Below, one piece after another: positions 16,275-24,667 of a stretch of DNA of 64,000 nt. The notes under the pieces were generated by a model. That model saw only the letters and a program-made list of their open reading frames with translations, searched no databases and was not told where the DNA came from. A program made the translations under genes and the position numbers. The DNA comes from Lachnospiraceae bacterium C1.1 (GTDB taxonomy: Bacteria > Bacillota > Clostridia > Lachnospirales > Lachnospiraceae), in assembly GCA_030434875.1 (NCBI GenBank), contig JAUISW010000001.1:631501-695500 (forward strand), written 5' to 3'. Numbering within the stretch: position 1 is the first letter of the stretch; each line of letters opens with the position of its first letter.

Positions 16275-16457
16275 ATGGCACGACCTAAAAGTAATAACGT
16301 ACAGATCAATATTTCTATTCCTTCCGAATGGAAAAAGGAACTGGAAAACCTTGCACGTATTTATTCCGTTGAGGAAGGTAAAACCATAACATTTCTTGAC
16401 CTGATGCGTAGGGGGATTCAGGAAAAATATCAGTTAGGAGTTAAGGACAATGAGTGA
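16275..16457 (+). CDS. Ribbon-helix-helix (CopG/Arc-like) small protein
   Basis: A 60-residue protein beginning MARPKSNNVQINISIPSEWK, the beta-strand plus helix start of ribbon-helix-helix DNA-binding proteins, followed by LARIYSVEEGKTITFLDLMR. It starts at the base after the upstream stop and overlaps tnpA by 8 bases. It probably represses or tunes expression of the element (inference). Such accessory genes are not part of the minimal IS200/IS605 plan. Confidence 0.7.
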   Translation: MARPKSNNVQINISIPSEWKKELENLARIYSVEEGKTITFLDLMRRGIQEKYQLGVKDNE

Positions 16458-16863
16458 GGAGCAATATCATAGTGCTTCGCATTGCAAATATCTGATACAG
16501 TACCACATTATATGGTGTCCTAAATTTAGATTTTCAGTATTAAAAGGTAATGTTGAAGATACACTCAAGCTGATACTTCAAAAAATCTGTAATGATTATA
16601 ATTATCGTATTAAGACACTTGAAGTAATGCCTGACCATATACATATTTTCATAGATGTCCCACAGACTGTTGCACCATGTGATGTTGTCAGAACTCTTAA
16701 AAGTATCAGTGCAATAGAACTATTCAGGACATTTCCGCAGCTTAAACAATTCTATGCAAGATGCGGCGTTTTGTGGTCAAAAGGATATTTTGTATCAACA
16801 GTAGGGCATATAAGCGAAGCTACGGTAATTAGGTACATTGAGGAGCAGAAAAATCATGATTGA
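16450..16863 (+). CDS. tnpA: IS200/IS605 family transposase TnpA (Y1, HUH)
   Basis: A 137-residue Y1 transposase, the usual length. The HUH metal site is in MPDHIHIFIDV. The likely catalytic tyrosine is in VIRYIEEQ near the end, after the conserved WSKGYFVSTVGH. It cuts and joins single-stranded DNA at the element's hairpin ends. It overlaps the ribbon-helix-helix gene upstream and the tnpB start downstream (ATG 16856), so all are coupled. Confidence 0.93.
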   Translation: MSEEQYHSASHCKYLIQYHIIWCPKFRFSVLKGNVEDTLKLILQKICNDYNYRIKTLEVMPDHIHIFIDVPQTVAPCDVVRTLKSISAIELFRTFPQLKQFYARCGVLWSKGYFVSTVGHISEATVIRYIEEQKNHD

Positions 16864-18466
16864 TGGAGAATACAAGAAGATTCTGAAACAATATCATAAA
16901 CTTTCTGACAGGCATATTTTAGTCGCTGAGACTGATATGCCTTATTCTGATATGCTTAAGATCATGGTGCTTTCTGATAAAATCCGCAAGGCAGGCAATG
17001 AACTTGTTGGTCTTATGAGAAAGAATTATGATCAGCTTTTTCGTACAAAGAGGTATCGCAAACTATTATCCCTGTATGGTAATACAGGAGATAAAGCTAA
17101 ACGCAAAATTCTTGCTGATCAGCTTAATGAAATGCAGAAATCCTATAATGTCACATGGGATCACTGTAGAAAATCTATGATTCCAATAGGCAAAAAGTAT
17201 GGTGTCGATGCTGTCTTTGCTCTAACCAAAGCTGAAGATGTTTGGCGAGGCATGGAAAATTGCCTTTATGGTAATGGTAAAAGCATACATTTCTCGAAAT
17301 ATGGGGAGCTTCCCTGTATACGGGCAAAACAGATAAACCGTGGCATACCGATATCTGTAAAGGATAACGGTCTATGGTTCAAACTTGGAAAAACTGTCTT
17401 TGGGATACAGATAAACGACAGGTTCCAGCAGGACGAATTAAATGCTGTCCTGTCGTATCTTTCCGAACCTGAAGTCATTGACAAAAAGGCTGTCAGCACG
17501 TTAATCGAGGATGCTTACTGCATGGATACATACAGACCCTGCTATGCAACATTGGTTCCAAAAATAATAAGAGGTAAATACAGAGTATATCTGCATCTGA
17601 CTATCGAGGGTAAGGCAAAACCTAAATATTATAAGCATGGTAATCCCCGTCATAAGTATGGCAGGGGCATGATAGGTGCTGACATCGGGACACAGACAGT
17701 TGCATATACATCTGATACGGAAGTCGGTCTGAAGAACCTTGCAGAACGTGGCAACAGTATACAGACTTCCGAACGGAAAGAACGTCAGCTTTATCGTGCT
17801 ATGGACAGGTCAAGGAGAGCAACCAACCCACAAAATTACAATGATGATGGTACTGTAAAGAAAGGTCATAAGACTTGGAAATACTCAAATCATTATAAGA
17901 AACTGAGAGCCAGACATTCTGAATTATGTCGTATCAATGCTGTAAACAGAAAGCTTGCAATAAACGAGGATGTAAATCACCTGCGGAGTCTTGGAAATGT
18001 ATTTGTTACTGAGCCTAAAAATGCAAGTAAGCTCATGAAGCGAGCCATGGAAACCACTAAGAACGACAAGGGTAGATTTAACAGGAAAAAGCGGTTTGGT
18101 AAATCCATAAAAAACAGATGTCCCGGAGGTTTTCAGTCAAATGTAGAGAAGAAATTCAAAGCCACAGGTGGCACATATATAGAAGTCCCGAACAACTACA
18201 GAGCTTCGCAGTATGACCATACAGCAGATGATTATATAAAAAAGAAGCTGTCCGACAGATTGTTTAAACTACATGATGGAACTGAAGTACAGAGAGATTG
18301 GTATTCATCGTTCCTGCTATACTGCTATGATCATATGACACATGATATAGATAAAAATAAATGCAACGCAAAATTTGAGGAACAATACAACAGAGAAAAA
18401 GCCCTAATCACTTGGATTAAGGCTAATAAACTTAAAATATTAAACAGCGGTATTAAAATAGCTTAA
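16856..18466 (+). CDS. tnpB: TnpB-type RNA-guided nuclease (IS605 OrfB), zinc-ribbon cysteines absent
   Basis: A 536-residue protein of the TnpB family, longer than typical TnpB (about 370-450). RuvC-like acidic residues are visible: Asp in MIGADIGTQTVAY, Glu in VFVTEPKNASK, and a late Asp in VQRDWYSSFLL. Between the last two, ordinary TnpB has a CxxC...CxxC ribbon. Here the region reads RASQYDHTADDY, with no cysteine pairs. ATG 16856 follows AGGAG and overlaps the tnpA stop; a TTG at 16838 is less likely. Known TnpB proteins cut DNA guided by an RNA made from the element's right end. Whether this variant does so is open. Confidence 0.85.
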   Translation: MIDGEYKKILKQYHKLSDRHILVAETDMPYSDMLKIMVLSDKIRKAGNELVGLMRKNYDQLFRTKRYRKLLSLYGNTGDKAKRKILADQLNEMQKSYNVTWDHCRKSMIPIGKKYGVDAVFALTKAEDVWRGMENCLYGNGKSIHFSKYGELPCIRAKQINRGIPISVKDNGLWFKLGKTVFGIQINDRFQQDELNAVLSYLSEPEVIDKKAVSTLIEDAYCMDTYRPCYATLVPKIIRGKYRVYLHLTIEGKAKPKYYKHGNPRHKYGRGMIGADIGTQTVAYTSDTEVGLKNLAERGNSIQTSERKERQLYRAMDRSRRATNPQNYNDDGTVKKGHKTWKYSNHYKKLRARHSELCRINAVNRKLAINEDVNHLRSLGNVFVTEPKNASKLMKRAMETTKNDKGRFNRKKRFGKSIKNRCPGGFQSNVEKKFKATGGTYIEVPNNYRASQYDHTADDYIKKKLSDRLFKLHDGTEVQRDWYSSFLLYCYDHMTHDIDKNKCNAKFEEQYNREKALITWIKANKLKILNSGIKIA

Positions 18467-18670
18467 CAACTTAATAATCAGGGAGATTGACTGTACTTCC
18501 TTGCTAAAAAGCAAAAATTTACCGCTAATGTGGTCGTTGGACTACTTGGTAATAAAAGTCCTGATTCAAACAGATTTACACTTGTAACTCCAAAGTCTGA
18601 AAATGATGTACGATTACAAGCTACACTTGCCAATCAGAACCCCACGGGCTTGCCCGTGGGTACAGTCAGG
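18467..18670 (+). ncRNA. Candidate right-end guide RNA (omega RNA) region of the IS element
   Basis: The 200 bases between the tnpB stop and the element's right tip are where IS605-type elements encode the guide RNA. The segment ends with the hairpin at 18641-18660, and the guide would read into flanking DNA (GGTTCACAATTT). The same stretch is also an open frame without a start (18491-18694), so coding origin cannot be excluded. No promoter was identified. Confidence 0.4.
18641..18660. repeat. Right-end hairpin of the IS200/IS605 element
   Basis: Perfect 8-base arms CCCACGGG and CCCGTGGG around CTTG. It is similar in form to the left-end hairpin and is the presumed TnpA recognition site. Confidence 0.8.
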
Positions 18671-18671
18671 G

Positions 18672-18700
18672 TTCACAATTTAAAATATAAGTGATATAAT
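18672..18700 (+). promoter_or_regulatory. Predicted promoter of alr next to the IS right end
   Basis: TTCACA (18672-18677) and TATAAT (18695-18700) are separated by 17 bases. The -35 box lies within about 10 bases of the presumed element tip, so insertion may have changed alr expression. Confidence 0.6.
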
Positions 18701-18781
18701 TATCAGCATATGCCTGATATGGTATTGTAAGAAAGGAATATTGCTTCGCAACAAAATATATAAATATTCAAGGTGAATGTT

Positions 18782-19957
18782 ATGGGAAAATATGAAAGAG
18801 TGTGTGCGACAGTAGATCTGGATGCTCTGCATTTTAATCTTGAGTCGATGAAAAACAATCTGGCTGCCGGGACAAAAATAATGGCTGTGATCAAGACGAA
18901 TGCGTATGGGCATGGAGCAGTTCAGATAGCCGGAGAAATTGAAAAAACCGATTATGTTTATGGCTTTGCAACAGCCACCTTCGAGGAAGCGATGGAGCTT
19001 CGGAGCAATGGTATTGCAAAGCCTGTTTTAGTGCTGGGATATACTTTCCCCGAGTCATATGAAGAGATGGTGAAAAATGATATCAGGCCTGCGGTATTCC
19101 GGCTTGACCAGGCGGAAGGTTTTTCTGAGGCGGCAGTAAATGTCGGAAAGAAGGTCTATTTTCATCTGGCAGTCGATACTGCCATGAGCCGGATAGGTGT
19201 GAGACCTGATGAGGGTTCGGTTCAGACAGTCAAGACCATGGCTGAACTTCCGAATGTAGAAATGGAGGGGATATTTACACATTTTTCCAAGGCGGATATG
19301 AAGGGAAGAGACAACACCTTAGAACAGATAAGAAAATTCAGGAATTTTGTTGACATGCTGAAAAAAAACAGGATAGAATTTAAGATCCACCATTGTTCAA
19401 ACTCAGCCGGAATAGTTCAGTATAAAGAGGCAAACATGGATATGGTAAGAGCCGGTATTACACTGTACGGACTCTGGCCTTCTGATGAGGTGAGACGTGA
19501 TATAATTGACCTTAAACCATTGCTTGCACTGAAAAGCCATATCGTATATATTAAATATATTGAGCCTGGAGAGGCTGTAAGCTATGGTGGAACCTATACG
19601 GCTGAGAGCAGACGCAGAGTGGCAACGATCCCTGTGGGCTACGGAGACGGTTACCCAAGAAGTCTCTCCAATAAGGGATATGTCATCATCAGAGGAAAAA
19701 AAGCTCCAATTCTGGGACGCGTATGCATGGATCAGTTTATGGTCGATGTTACAGATATAAAAGATGCGGCTGAAGGTGATGAGGTCACGCTTATAGGCAA
19801 GGACGGAAATGAGGAATTGAGTATGGAGCTTATGGGAGATCTTTCAGGAAGATTTAACTATGAGCTGGCATGCGATCTGGGAAGAAGAATTCCCAGGATA
19901 TATATAAAAGACGGAAAGGCAGTTGAAATCAGAGACGAATTCAGCAATGTTATCTAA
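18782..19957 (+). CDS. alr: Alanine racemase
   Basis: A 391-residue PLP enzyme that converts L- to D-alanine for peptidoglycan. The PLP lysine is Lys38 in AVIKTNAYGHG. The catalytic tyrosine is Tyr268 in VSYGGTYTAE. Other family marks are THFSKAD, HCSNSAG, PVGYGDGYPR and GRVCMDQFMVDVT. ATG 18782 is preferred (AAGGTGA upstream); a GTG at 18773 is in frame. The 3' end overlaps the next gene by 11 bases. Confidence 0.95.
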   Translation: MGKYERVCATVDLDALHFNLESMKNNLAAGTKIMAVIKTNAYGHGAVQIAGEIEKTDYVYGFATATFEEAMELRSNGIAKPVLVLGYTFPESYEEMVKNDIRPAVFRLDQAEGFSEAAVNVGKKVYFHLAVDTAMSRIGVRPDEGSVQTVKTMAELPNVEMEGIFTHFSKADMKGRDNTLEQIRKFRNFVDMLKKNRIEFKIHHCSNSAGIVQYKEANMDMVRAGITLYGLWPSDEVRRDIIDLKPLLALKSHIVYIKYIEPGEAVSYGGTYTAESRRRVATIPVGYGDGYPRSLSNKGYVIIRGKKAPILGRVCMDQFMVDVTDIKDAAEGDEVTLIGKDGNEELSMELMGDLSGRFNYELACDLGRRIPRIYIKDGKAVEIRDEFSNVI

Positions 19958-20819
19958 ACTAACTAAAATTTTCAGTAAAAAAGAAAAGCTTGATGAAAAT
20001 GAAATAATCTCAATGGTAAATGAGGGTCATGAAAAAGGTGTTTTTGAGGCCTCGGAAGCTGAGATGATCAATAAGGTCTTTAAGTTTTCCGACAAGGAAG
20101 CACACGATATAATGACTCATCGGGAAAATATCATAGGAATAGATGCCGAAGACAGTCTCGAGGAAGTAGTGGATTTCATGCTGGACGGTAATAAATCCCG
20201 TTATCCTGTTTATGAGGGAAATATCGATAATATCATCGGTGTTCTTTATTTCAAGGATGTGATGAAAACAAATGTCCGTCCTGATATGAGACAGAAAAAG
20301 ATAAAAGAGATCGAAGGTCTTATAATTGAGGCTAAATTTATCCCTGAAACCAGAAAGATAGATGCGCTATTTCATGGAATGCAGCAGAACAAAACTCATA
20401 TGATGGTGGTTGTGGATGAATACGGACAGACTTCGGGAATTGTTACAATGGAGGATATTCTTGAGGAAATTTTCGGAAATATTCTTGATGAATATGATGA
20501 TGAAGAGGTAAACATCCGCCGTCAGGGTGACAATACTTTTATCATTGAGGGTCTTACACCGCTCGAAGAAGTTTCTGAAAAACTTGGAATAGAGTTCCCG
20601 GACGAAGGATATGAGACACTTAACGGATTTATGACAGACAGGCTTGGACATGTTCCGAAAACAGGTGAGGATTTTGAGACCGATTACGGAGGATATTCTT
20701 TTAAGATTGCATATGTTAAGGGTCGTGTGATACAATCTGTAAGGTGCCGGAAAAATCCGGAAAAGGAAAACAGTGATCCAGACACAGATTCCGCAAAGGA
20801 AGATGTGATAAAGAAATAA
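19947..20819 (+). CDS. CorC/HlyC-like CBS-domain protein
   Basis: A 290-residue cytoplasmic protein: two CBS domains (from DIMTHRENIIGIDAED to about residue 175, with GIVTMEDILEEIFGNILDEYD at the end of the second) followed by a CorC_HlyC/transporter-associated domain (FIIEGLTPLEEVSEKLGIEF). It lacks the N-terminal DUF21 membrane domain of full-length HlyC/CorC proteins, so it resembles stand-alone CorC. That family has been linked to Mg2+/Co2+ efflux. The ATG at 19947 overlaps the end of alr; a TTG at 19923 would lengthen the overlap. Confidence 0.88.
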   Translation: MLSKLTKIFSKKEKLDENEIISMVNEGHEKGVFEASEAEMINKVFKFSDKEAHDIMTHRENIIGIDAEDSLEEVVDFMLDGNKSRYPVYEGNIDNIIGVLYFKDVMKTNVRPDMRQKKIKEIEGLIIEAKFIPETRKIDALFHGMQQNKTHMMVVVDEYGQTSGIVTMEDILEEIFGNILDEYDDEEVNIRRQGDNTFIIEGLTPLEEVSEKLGIEFPDEGYETLNGFMTDRLGHVPKTGEDFETDYGGYSFKIAYVKGRVIQSVRCRKNPEKENSDPDTDSAKEDVIKK

Positions 20820-20843
20820 AAGTTTATTTAAGGAGTAATAAAA

Positions 20844-21572
20844 ATGTCAGGACATTCAAAATTTGCAAACATTAAGCACAAGAAGGAAAAGAACGATGCT
20901 GCCAAGGGTAAGATATTTACGATAATCGGACGTGAAATTGCCGTAGCTGTTAAAGAAGGCGGCCCGGATGTTAACAACAACTTCAAGCTTGCTCAGGTGG
21001 TTGCAAAGGCTAAGGCTGCAAACATGCCTAATGATACTATTGAAAGAGGTATCAAAAAGGCAGCCGGCGATTCAGACAGCGTAAATTATGAGTATTGCAC
21101 ATATGAGGGCTATGGACCGGGTGGATCAGCTATCATCGTACAGACTCTTACAGATAACAAGAACCGTACTGCAGCAAATGTTCGTTCTGCTTTCACAAAG
21201 GGCGGCGGAAACTTGGGTACACAGGGCTGCGTATCATTCATGTTTGATGAAAAGGGACAGATCATTGTCGATAAGGAAGAATGCGAAATGTCAGCAGATG
21301 ACCTTATGATGACAGCACTTGATGCAGGTGCAGATGATTTTAACGAAGAGGATGACAGCTTTGAGATCGTAACAGCTCCCGATGCTTTAGAAGATGTAAA
21401 GAAGGCTCTTGAAGAAGCAAAGGTTGAGATGATCTCTGCAGAGGTTACAAAGCTTCCTCAGAACTATGTAGATGTTACAGATGAGGATGCAGTAACAAAA
21501 CTTCAGAGAATTTTAGATCTTCTCGATGATGACGACGACGTTCAGGCAGTTTATCATAATGCCAACATTTAA
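20844..21572 (+). CDS. yebC: YebC/PmpR family DNA-binding/translation-related protein
   Basis: A 242-residue protein with the family start SGHSKFANIKHKKEKNDAAKG, then NMPNDTIERGIKK, YEGYGPGGSAIIV and TDNKNRTAANVR. The length is normal. The family was named as transcriptional regulators, and recent work ties YebC proteins to translation of proline-rich sequences. The ribosome binding site is AAGGAGTAATAAAA before the ATG. The 165-residue hypothetical gene follows 17 bases later. Confidence 0.95.
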   Translation: MSGHSKFANIKHKKEKNDAAKGKIFTIIGREIAVAVKEGGPDVNNNFKLAQVVAKAKAANMPNDTIERGIKKAAGDSDSVNYEYCTYEGYGPGGSAIIVQTLTDNKNRTAANVRSAFTKGGGNLGTQGCVSFMFDEKGQIIVDKEECEMSADDLMMTALDAGADDFNEEDDSFEIVTAPDALEDVKKALEEAKVEMISAEVTKLPQNYVDVTDEDAVTKLQRILDLLDDDDDVQAVYHNANI

Positions 21573-21589
21573 TAATACAGGGAATTAAT

Positions 21590-22087
21590 ATGGCTCTTGA
21601 GAATGAAGCACACCGCCTTTTATCTGAAATAGATCCAAAGGCGGGACTTAAAAATTTCAGAAAAAGAAGATATGAGGAATTTTTCCTTAATTACAGAAGC
21701 AGCATGAGAGATGTATATGAACTCTTTACAACTGCTTATCGTGAAAGTGCAAATGACGAGGAAAAAGAGGAAAAGATGAATGCTGCTGCATTGGATCTGG
21801 TATCCTGGGCTAAGAATGCTTATGAGTCAACAGGTAGATTCGGACGTGAGCAGAAGCTTATAGATATGCAGTGCATGCTGGTTTTTTATGTCTTCCCGGG
21901 CATTTTGTCAAACTCTAATGAAGAGGACAGAATGCTGACAGATATCATCATTGCACAATGGAAGGCAGCATTTCCGAAATCAAATATCAGTGCTGCCGGA
22001 TTTGATGAAATTAACGGCGGTTTCAAGGATACGATCTTTGGGCTGGATATTGCAGATATGTTTAAGAAGAAACTGAGCGGAAAGTAA
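21590..22087 (+). CDS. Conserved-looking hypothetical protein (165 aa)
   Basis: A soluble, mostly helical 165-residue protein without signal peptide or membrane segment. Notable stretches are LKNFRKRRYEEFFLNYRSSMRDVYELF and DMQCMLVFYVFPGIL. No family was recognised. It sits 17 bases after yebC in the same direction and is likely co-transcribed. Codon use matches the neighbours, so it appears native. Confidence 0.7.
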   Translation: MALENEAHRLLSEIDPKAGLKNFRKRRYEEFFLNYRSSMRDVYELFTTAYRESANDEEKEEKMNAAALDLVSWAKNAYESTGRFGREQKLIDMQCMLVFYVFPGILSNSNEEDRMLTDIIIAQWKAAFPKSNISAAGFDEINGGFKDTIFGLDIADMFKKKLSGK

Positions 22088-22154
22088 TTTCTGCTCTTTT
22101 CTGCGGATAGGGGCAGTGAAAATGTGAGCTGCCTGAGTTTTGGTGACAGATAAT

Positions 22155-22955
22155 ATGGGTTTTTCATTAAAAAAATTTGAAATAAACAAATGGACATTTG
22201 AGTCTCCTAAGATAACAAAGGAGACTACAATGGCTGTTATTTCGGATCTTCATGAATGTGAATATGGGGACAGGAATTCGAAACTGCTTGAAAGTTTAGA
22301 AAAGCTTTCTCCGGATATCATTATCATTGCCGGAGACTGGATAGAAGGCGGAAGATGGGCTGACTGTGAACGTATAATGGATTTTCTTGCTGTTATGGCA
22401 AAAAAATTTCCGATATATTTTGGCGTTGGTAATCATGAACGTAAGGTTCTTGAGTTTGAAAAATACTCTGAACAGAGAAAACGCTTCGTAAGGGGTCTTC
22501 AAAATGCCGGAGTCGGACTTCTGCGTAATGAATATCAGGATCTTGAAGATACGAATATAAGAATCACCGGACTTGATCTGGAAAAGACCTATTACAGAAA
22601 AGTTTTCAGACATCCTGTACATACCGAGCATTTATATGAACTTATTGATCTTGCGGATGAATCTAAGTTTAATATACTCATCGCACATAATCCGGAACAT
22701 TTTAATGACTATGTGACATGGAATCCCGATCTGATCCTTTCCGGTCATGTTCATGGAGGGATTATAAGGATACCCGGTATGGGAGGTCTGATCTCTCCGG
22801 GATATAAACTTTTCCCAAAATATGATGCAGGCGTTTTCTCAAAAGACAGCAGTAAAATGCTGATCAGCCGCGGACTTGGATCCCATTCGATCCGTCTTAG
22901 GATCTTTAATACGCCGGAAATAGTGTTTGTTAAACTTAAACCTATGGGAGCCTGA
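22155..22955 (+). CDS. Metallophosphoesterase (YkuE/calcineurin-like family)
   Basis: A 266-residue hydrolase with the five metal motifs in order: ISDLHE (about residue 31), GDW, GNHERK, AHNPEHF and SGHVHGG. It ends with the YkuE-like segment GGLISPGYKLFPKYDAGVF and ISRGLGSHSIRLR. Such enzymes hydrolyse phosphoesters, sometimes on lipid or nucleotide substrates. It has no membrane anchor. The start is uncertain among TTG 22140, GTG 22143 and ATG 22155; the ATG is used. Confidence 0.88.
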   Translation: MGFSLKKFEINKWTFESPKITKETTMAVISDLHECEYGDRNSKLLESLEKLSPDIIIIAGDWIEGGRWADCERIMDFLAVMAKKFPIYFGVGNHERKVLEFEKYSEQRKRFVRGLQNAGVGLLRNEYQDLEDTNIRITGLDLEKTYYRKVFRHPVHTEHLYELIDLADESKFNILIAHNPEHFNDYVTWNPDLILSGHVHGGIIRIPGMGGLISPGYKLFPKYDAGVFSKDSSKMLISRGLGSHSIRLRIFNTPEIVFVKLKPMGA

Positions 22956-22984
22956 AGACGGCTCAGACAAAAGCGGAGTGAAAT

Positions 22985-23737
22985 ATGACGATGGAAATAA
23001 AGCTGGATGCATTTGAGGGTCCCCTCGATCTGCTCCTTCATCTGATCGAAAAAAATAAGGTTGATATTTATGATATTCCAATAGCGCTCATAACCAGCCA
23101 GTATATGGAATATCTTGAGGCGATGAGAGAAGCTGATCTTGATGTAATGAGCGAATTCCTCGTTATGGCTGCTACGCTTCTGGATATAAAATGCAAAATG
23201 CTTCTTCCCAAGAAGGTAAATGAAGAAGGCGAAGCGGAAGATCCAAGAGATGAGCTGGTTGGTCAGCTTCTTGAATATAAACTTTGCAGATATATGTCTT
23301 TTGCACTTAAGGATATGCAGCAGGATGCATCACATGTTTTGTTCAGAAAGGCCGAAATGCCGGAATGGATAAGTGAGTACAAGGCACCTGTTGATTATGA
23401 TGTTCTTTTGGGAGACATGACTCTTGAAAAGCTTAATAAGATTTTCAAAGAGACTCTGAAAAGAAGAGAAGATAAGATCGATCCGATCCGTTCTAAATTT
23501 GGAAAGATCGAAAAAGATGAGGTTAATCTCGAAGAAAGAACCGAGTTTGTAAAAAAGTATGCACTTGAGCATAAAAGCTTTGGATTCAGGGATCTGCTTG
23601 AAGGCGTAAAGACAAAGCTGGAAGTTATAGTTACATTTATGTGTCTCCTGGAACTTATGAAAACCGGAAATTATGAGGTAGAGCAGGAGTCGGATGATGA
23701 AGATATTTATGTGAAGTTAAAGGAGAAGGCGGCCTGA
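22985..23737 (+). CDS. scpA: Segregation and condensation protein A
   Basis: A 250-residue kleisin subunit of the bacterial SMC complex. It has the typical N-terminus KLDAFEGPLDLLLHLIEKNKVDIYDIPI, then EFLVMAATLLDIKCKMLLP and the C-terminal winged-helix segment VIVTFMCLLELMK. It bridges the SMC heads and binds ScpB for chromosome compaction. The scpB gene follows after 22 bases, the usual arrangement. Confidence 0.96.
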   Translation: MTMEIKLDAFEGPLDLLLHLIEKNKVDIYDIPIALITSQYMEYLEAMREADLDVMSEFLVMAATLLDIKCKMLLPKKVNEEGEAEDPRDELVGQLLEYKLCRYMSFALKDMQQDASHVLFRKAEMPEWISEYKAPVDYDVLLGDMTLEKLNKIFKETLKRREDKIDPIRSKFGKIEKDEVNLEERTEFVKKYALEHKSFGFRDLLEGVKTKLEVIVTFMCLLELMKTGNYEVEQESDDEDIYVKLKEKAA

Positions 23738-23759
23738 TGGCAGTCTTGCACTTGTATTT

Positions 23760-24377
23760 ATGGATTCAATGGACGCAATGGATATGAATAAATTGGCAGG
23801 AATAATAGAAGCTGTTCTGTTTACATCGGGGGATTCGGTGGAAATAGAAAGGCTTAAAGAGATAACAGAGGCGACCGACGAACAGTTGACGGTCGCCCTC
23901 GGTGTCCTTGAGAAGAGATATGAGTCAGAAGAAAGCGGACTTGTTCTTATTCAGCTTGAGGACTCTGTTCAGCTTGCTACAAAAAGTGATATGTATGAAT
24001 ATCTTATAAAGATCGCCAGAACTCCGAAACAATACAGACTTTCAGATACAGCACTGGAGACTCTTTCGATCATTGCATATAAACAGCCTGTCACAAGGAT
24101 GCAGATAGAGCATATCAGAGGAGTGAGCTGTTCTCATGCTATAGACAAACTTCTTGAATATGATCTGATAAAGGAACTTGGAAGACTTGATGCACCAGGA
24201 AGACCTTTGCTTTTTGGAACTACTGAAGAATTCTTAAGAAGGTTTGGAGTTAAGAGTATTGAGGATCTCCCGAAACCTGCACCGGAAAGAATAGAAGAGT
24301 TTCATGAACAGGCTGAGGCAGAGGTTGCGGAGGAACTTGACGAGGATCCGGAAAAGCCAATCAATATCGATGTCTGA
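23760..24377 (+). CDS. scpB: Segregation and condensation protein B
   Basis: A 205-residue partner of ScpA with two winged-helix domains. Family motifs are IIEAVLFTSGDSV near the start, ALETLSIIAYKQPVTRMQIEHIRG, and GRPLLFGTTEEFLRRFG. An acidic tail (about 175-205) is common in the family. No ribosome binding site stands out, in line with coupling to scpA. The next gene lies 290 bases on. Confidence 0.95.
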   Translation: MDSMDAMDMNKLAGIIEAVLFTSGDSVEIERLKEITEATDEQLTVALGVLEKRYESEESGLVLIQLEDSVQLATKSDMYEYLIKIARTPKQYRLSDTALETLSIIAYKQPVTRMQIEHIRGVSCSHAIDKLLEYDLIKELGRLDAPGRPLLFGTTEEFLRRFGVKSIEDLPKPAPERIEEFHEQAEAEVAEELDEDPEKPINIDV

Positions 24378-24526
24378 TCGGGCATAAAAAAGATATAGAT
24401 GAAAGAATTTTTGGAAAAATTTACTTGGAAAAAGCATTTTATGTTATTTATTAATGACACGAAATGCTTTTTTAATTACATAAAGTCCTCATGGAATTCT
24501 TTTTTAATACAAGAAATCTGTGATTT

Positions 24527-24554
24527 TTGCTATATTTTTGACAATGTTTATGAT
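24527..24554 (+). promoter_or_regulatory. Possible promoter of the carboxyltransferase/Na+ pump cluster
   Basis: TTGCTA (24527-24532) and TATGAT (24549-24554) are 16 bases apart, in the 290-base gap before the cluster. This is moderate consensus only; a 78-codon open frame in this gap has no ribosome binding site and was not called. Confidence 0.4.
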
Positions 24555-24667
24555 ATACTGAAAAAAGCGTTAAGCTTTTCACAGGGATTTTTATGCCCTG
24601 AAAGAAAGGGCTGTTGTTTATACAGCTCAATATAACAACTAATTATTCGCAATGGAGGACTGAAAGT

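Larger units (their letters stand above)
15855..18670 (+). mobile_element. IS200/IS605-type insertion element with tnpA, tnpB and two accessory genes
   Basis: The element spans from just past the chemoreceptor remnant to the alr promoter; the exact tips are uncertain by about 10 bases. Both ends carry the subterminal hairpins expected for single-strand transposition: CCCGCAGG/CCTGTGGG (15879-15898) on the left and CCCACGGG/CCCGTGGG (18641-18660) on the right. There are no terminal inverted repeats or target duplication, as is usual for this family. It carries four same-strand genes, tightly packed or overlapping: a 114-residue unknown, a ribbon-helix-helix protein, TnpA and TnpB. All look intact, so the element may be active. 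Confidence 0.85.

Noticed and set aside
24399..24635. 78-codon frame between scpB and the carboxyltransferase gene
   Set aside because: It lies in AT-rich intergenic DNA, has an unnatural Phe/Cys-rich composition and no ribosome binding site.
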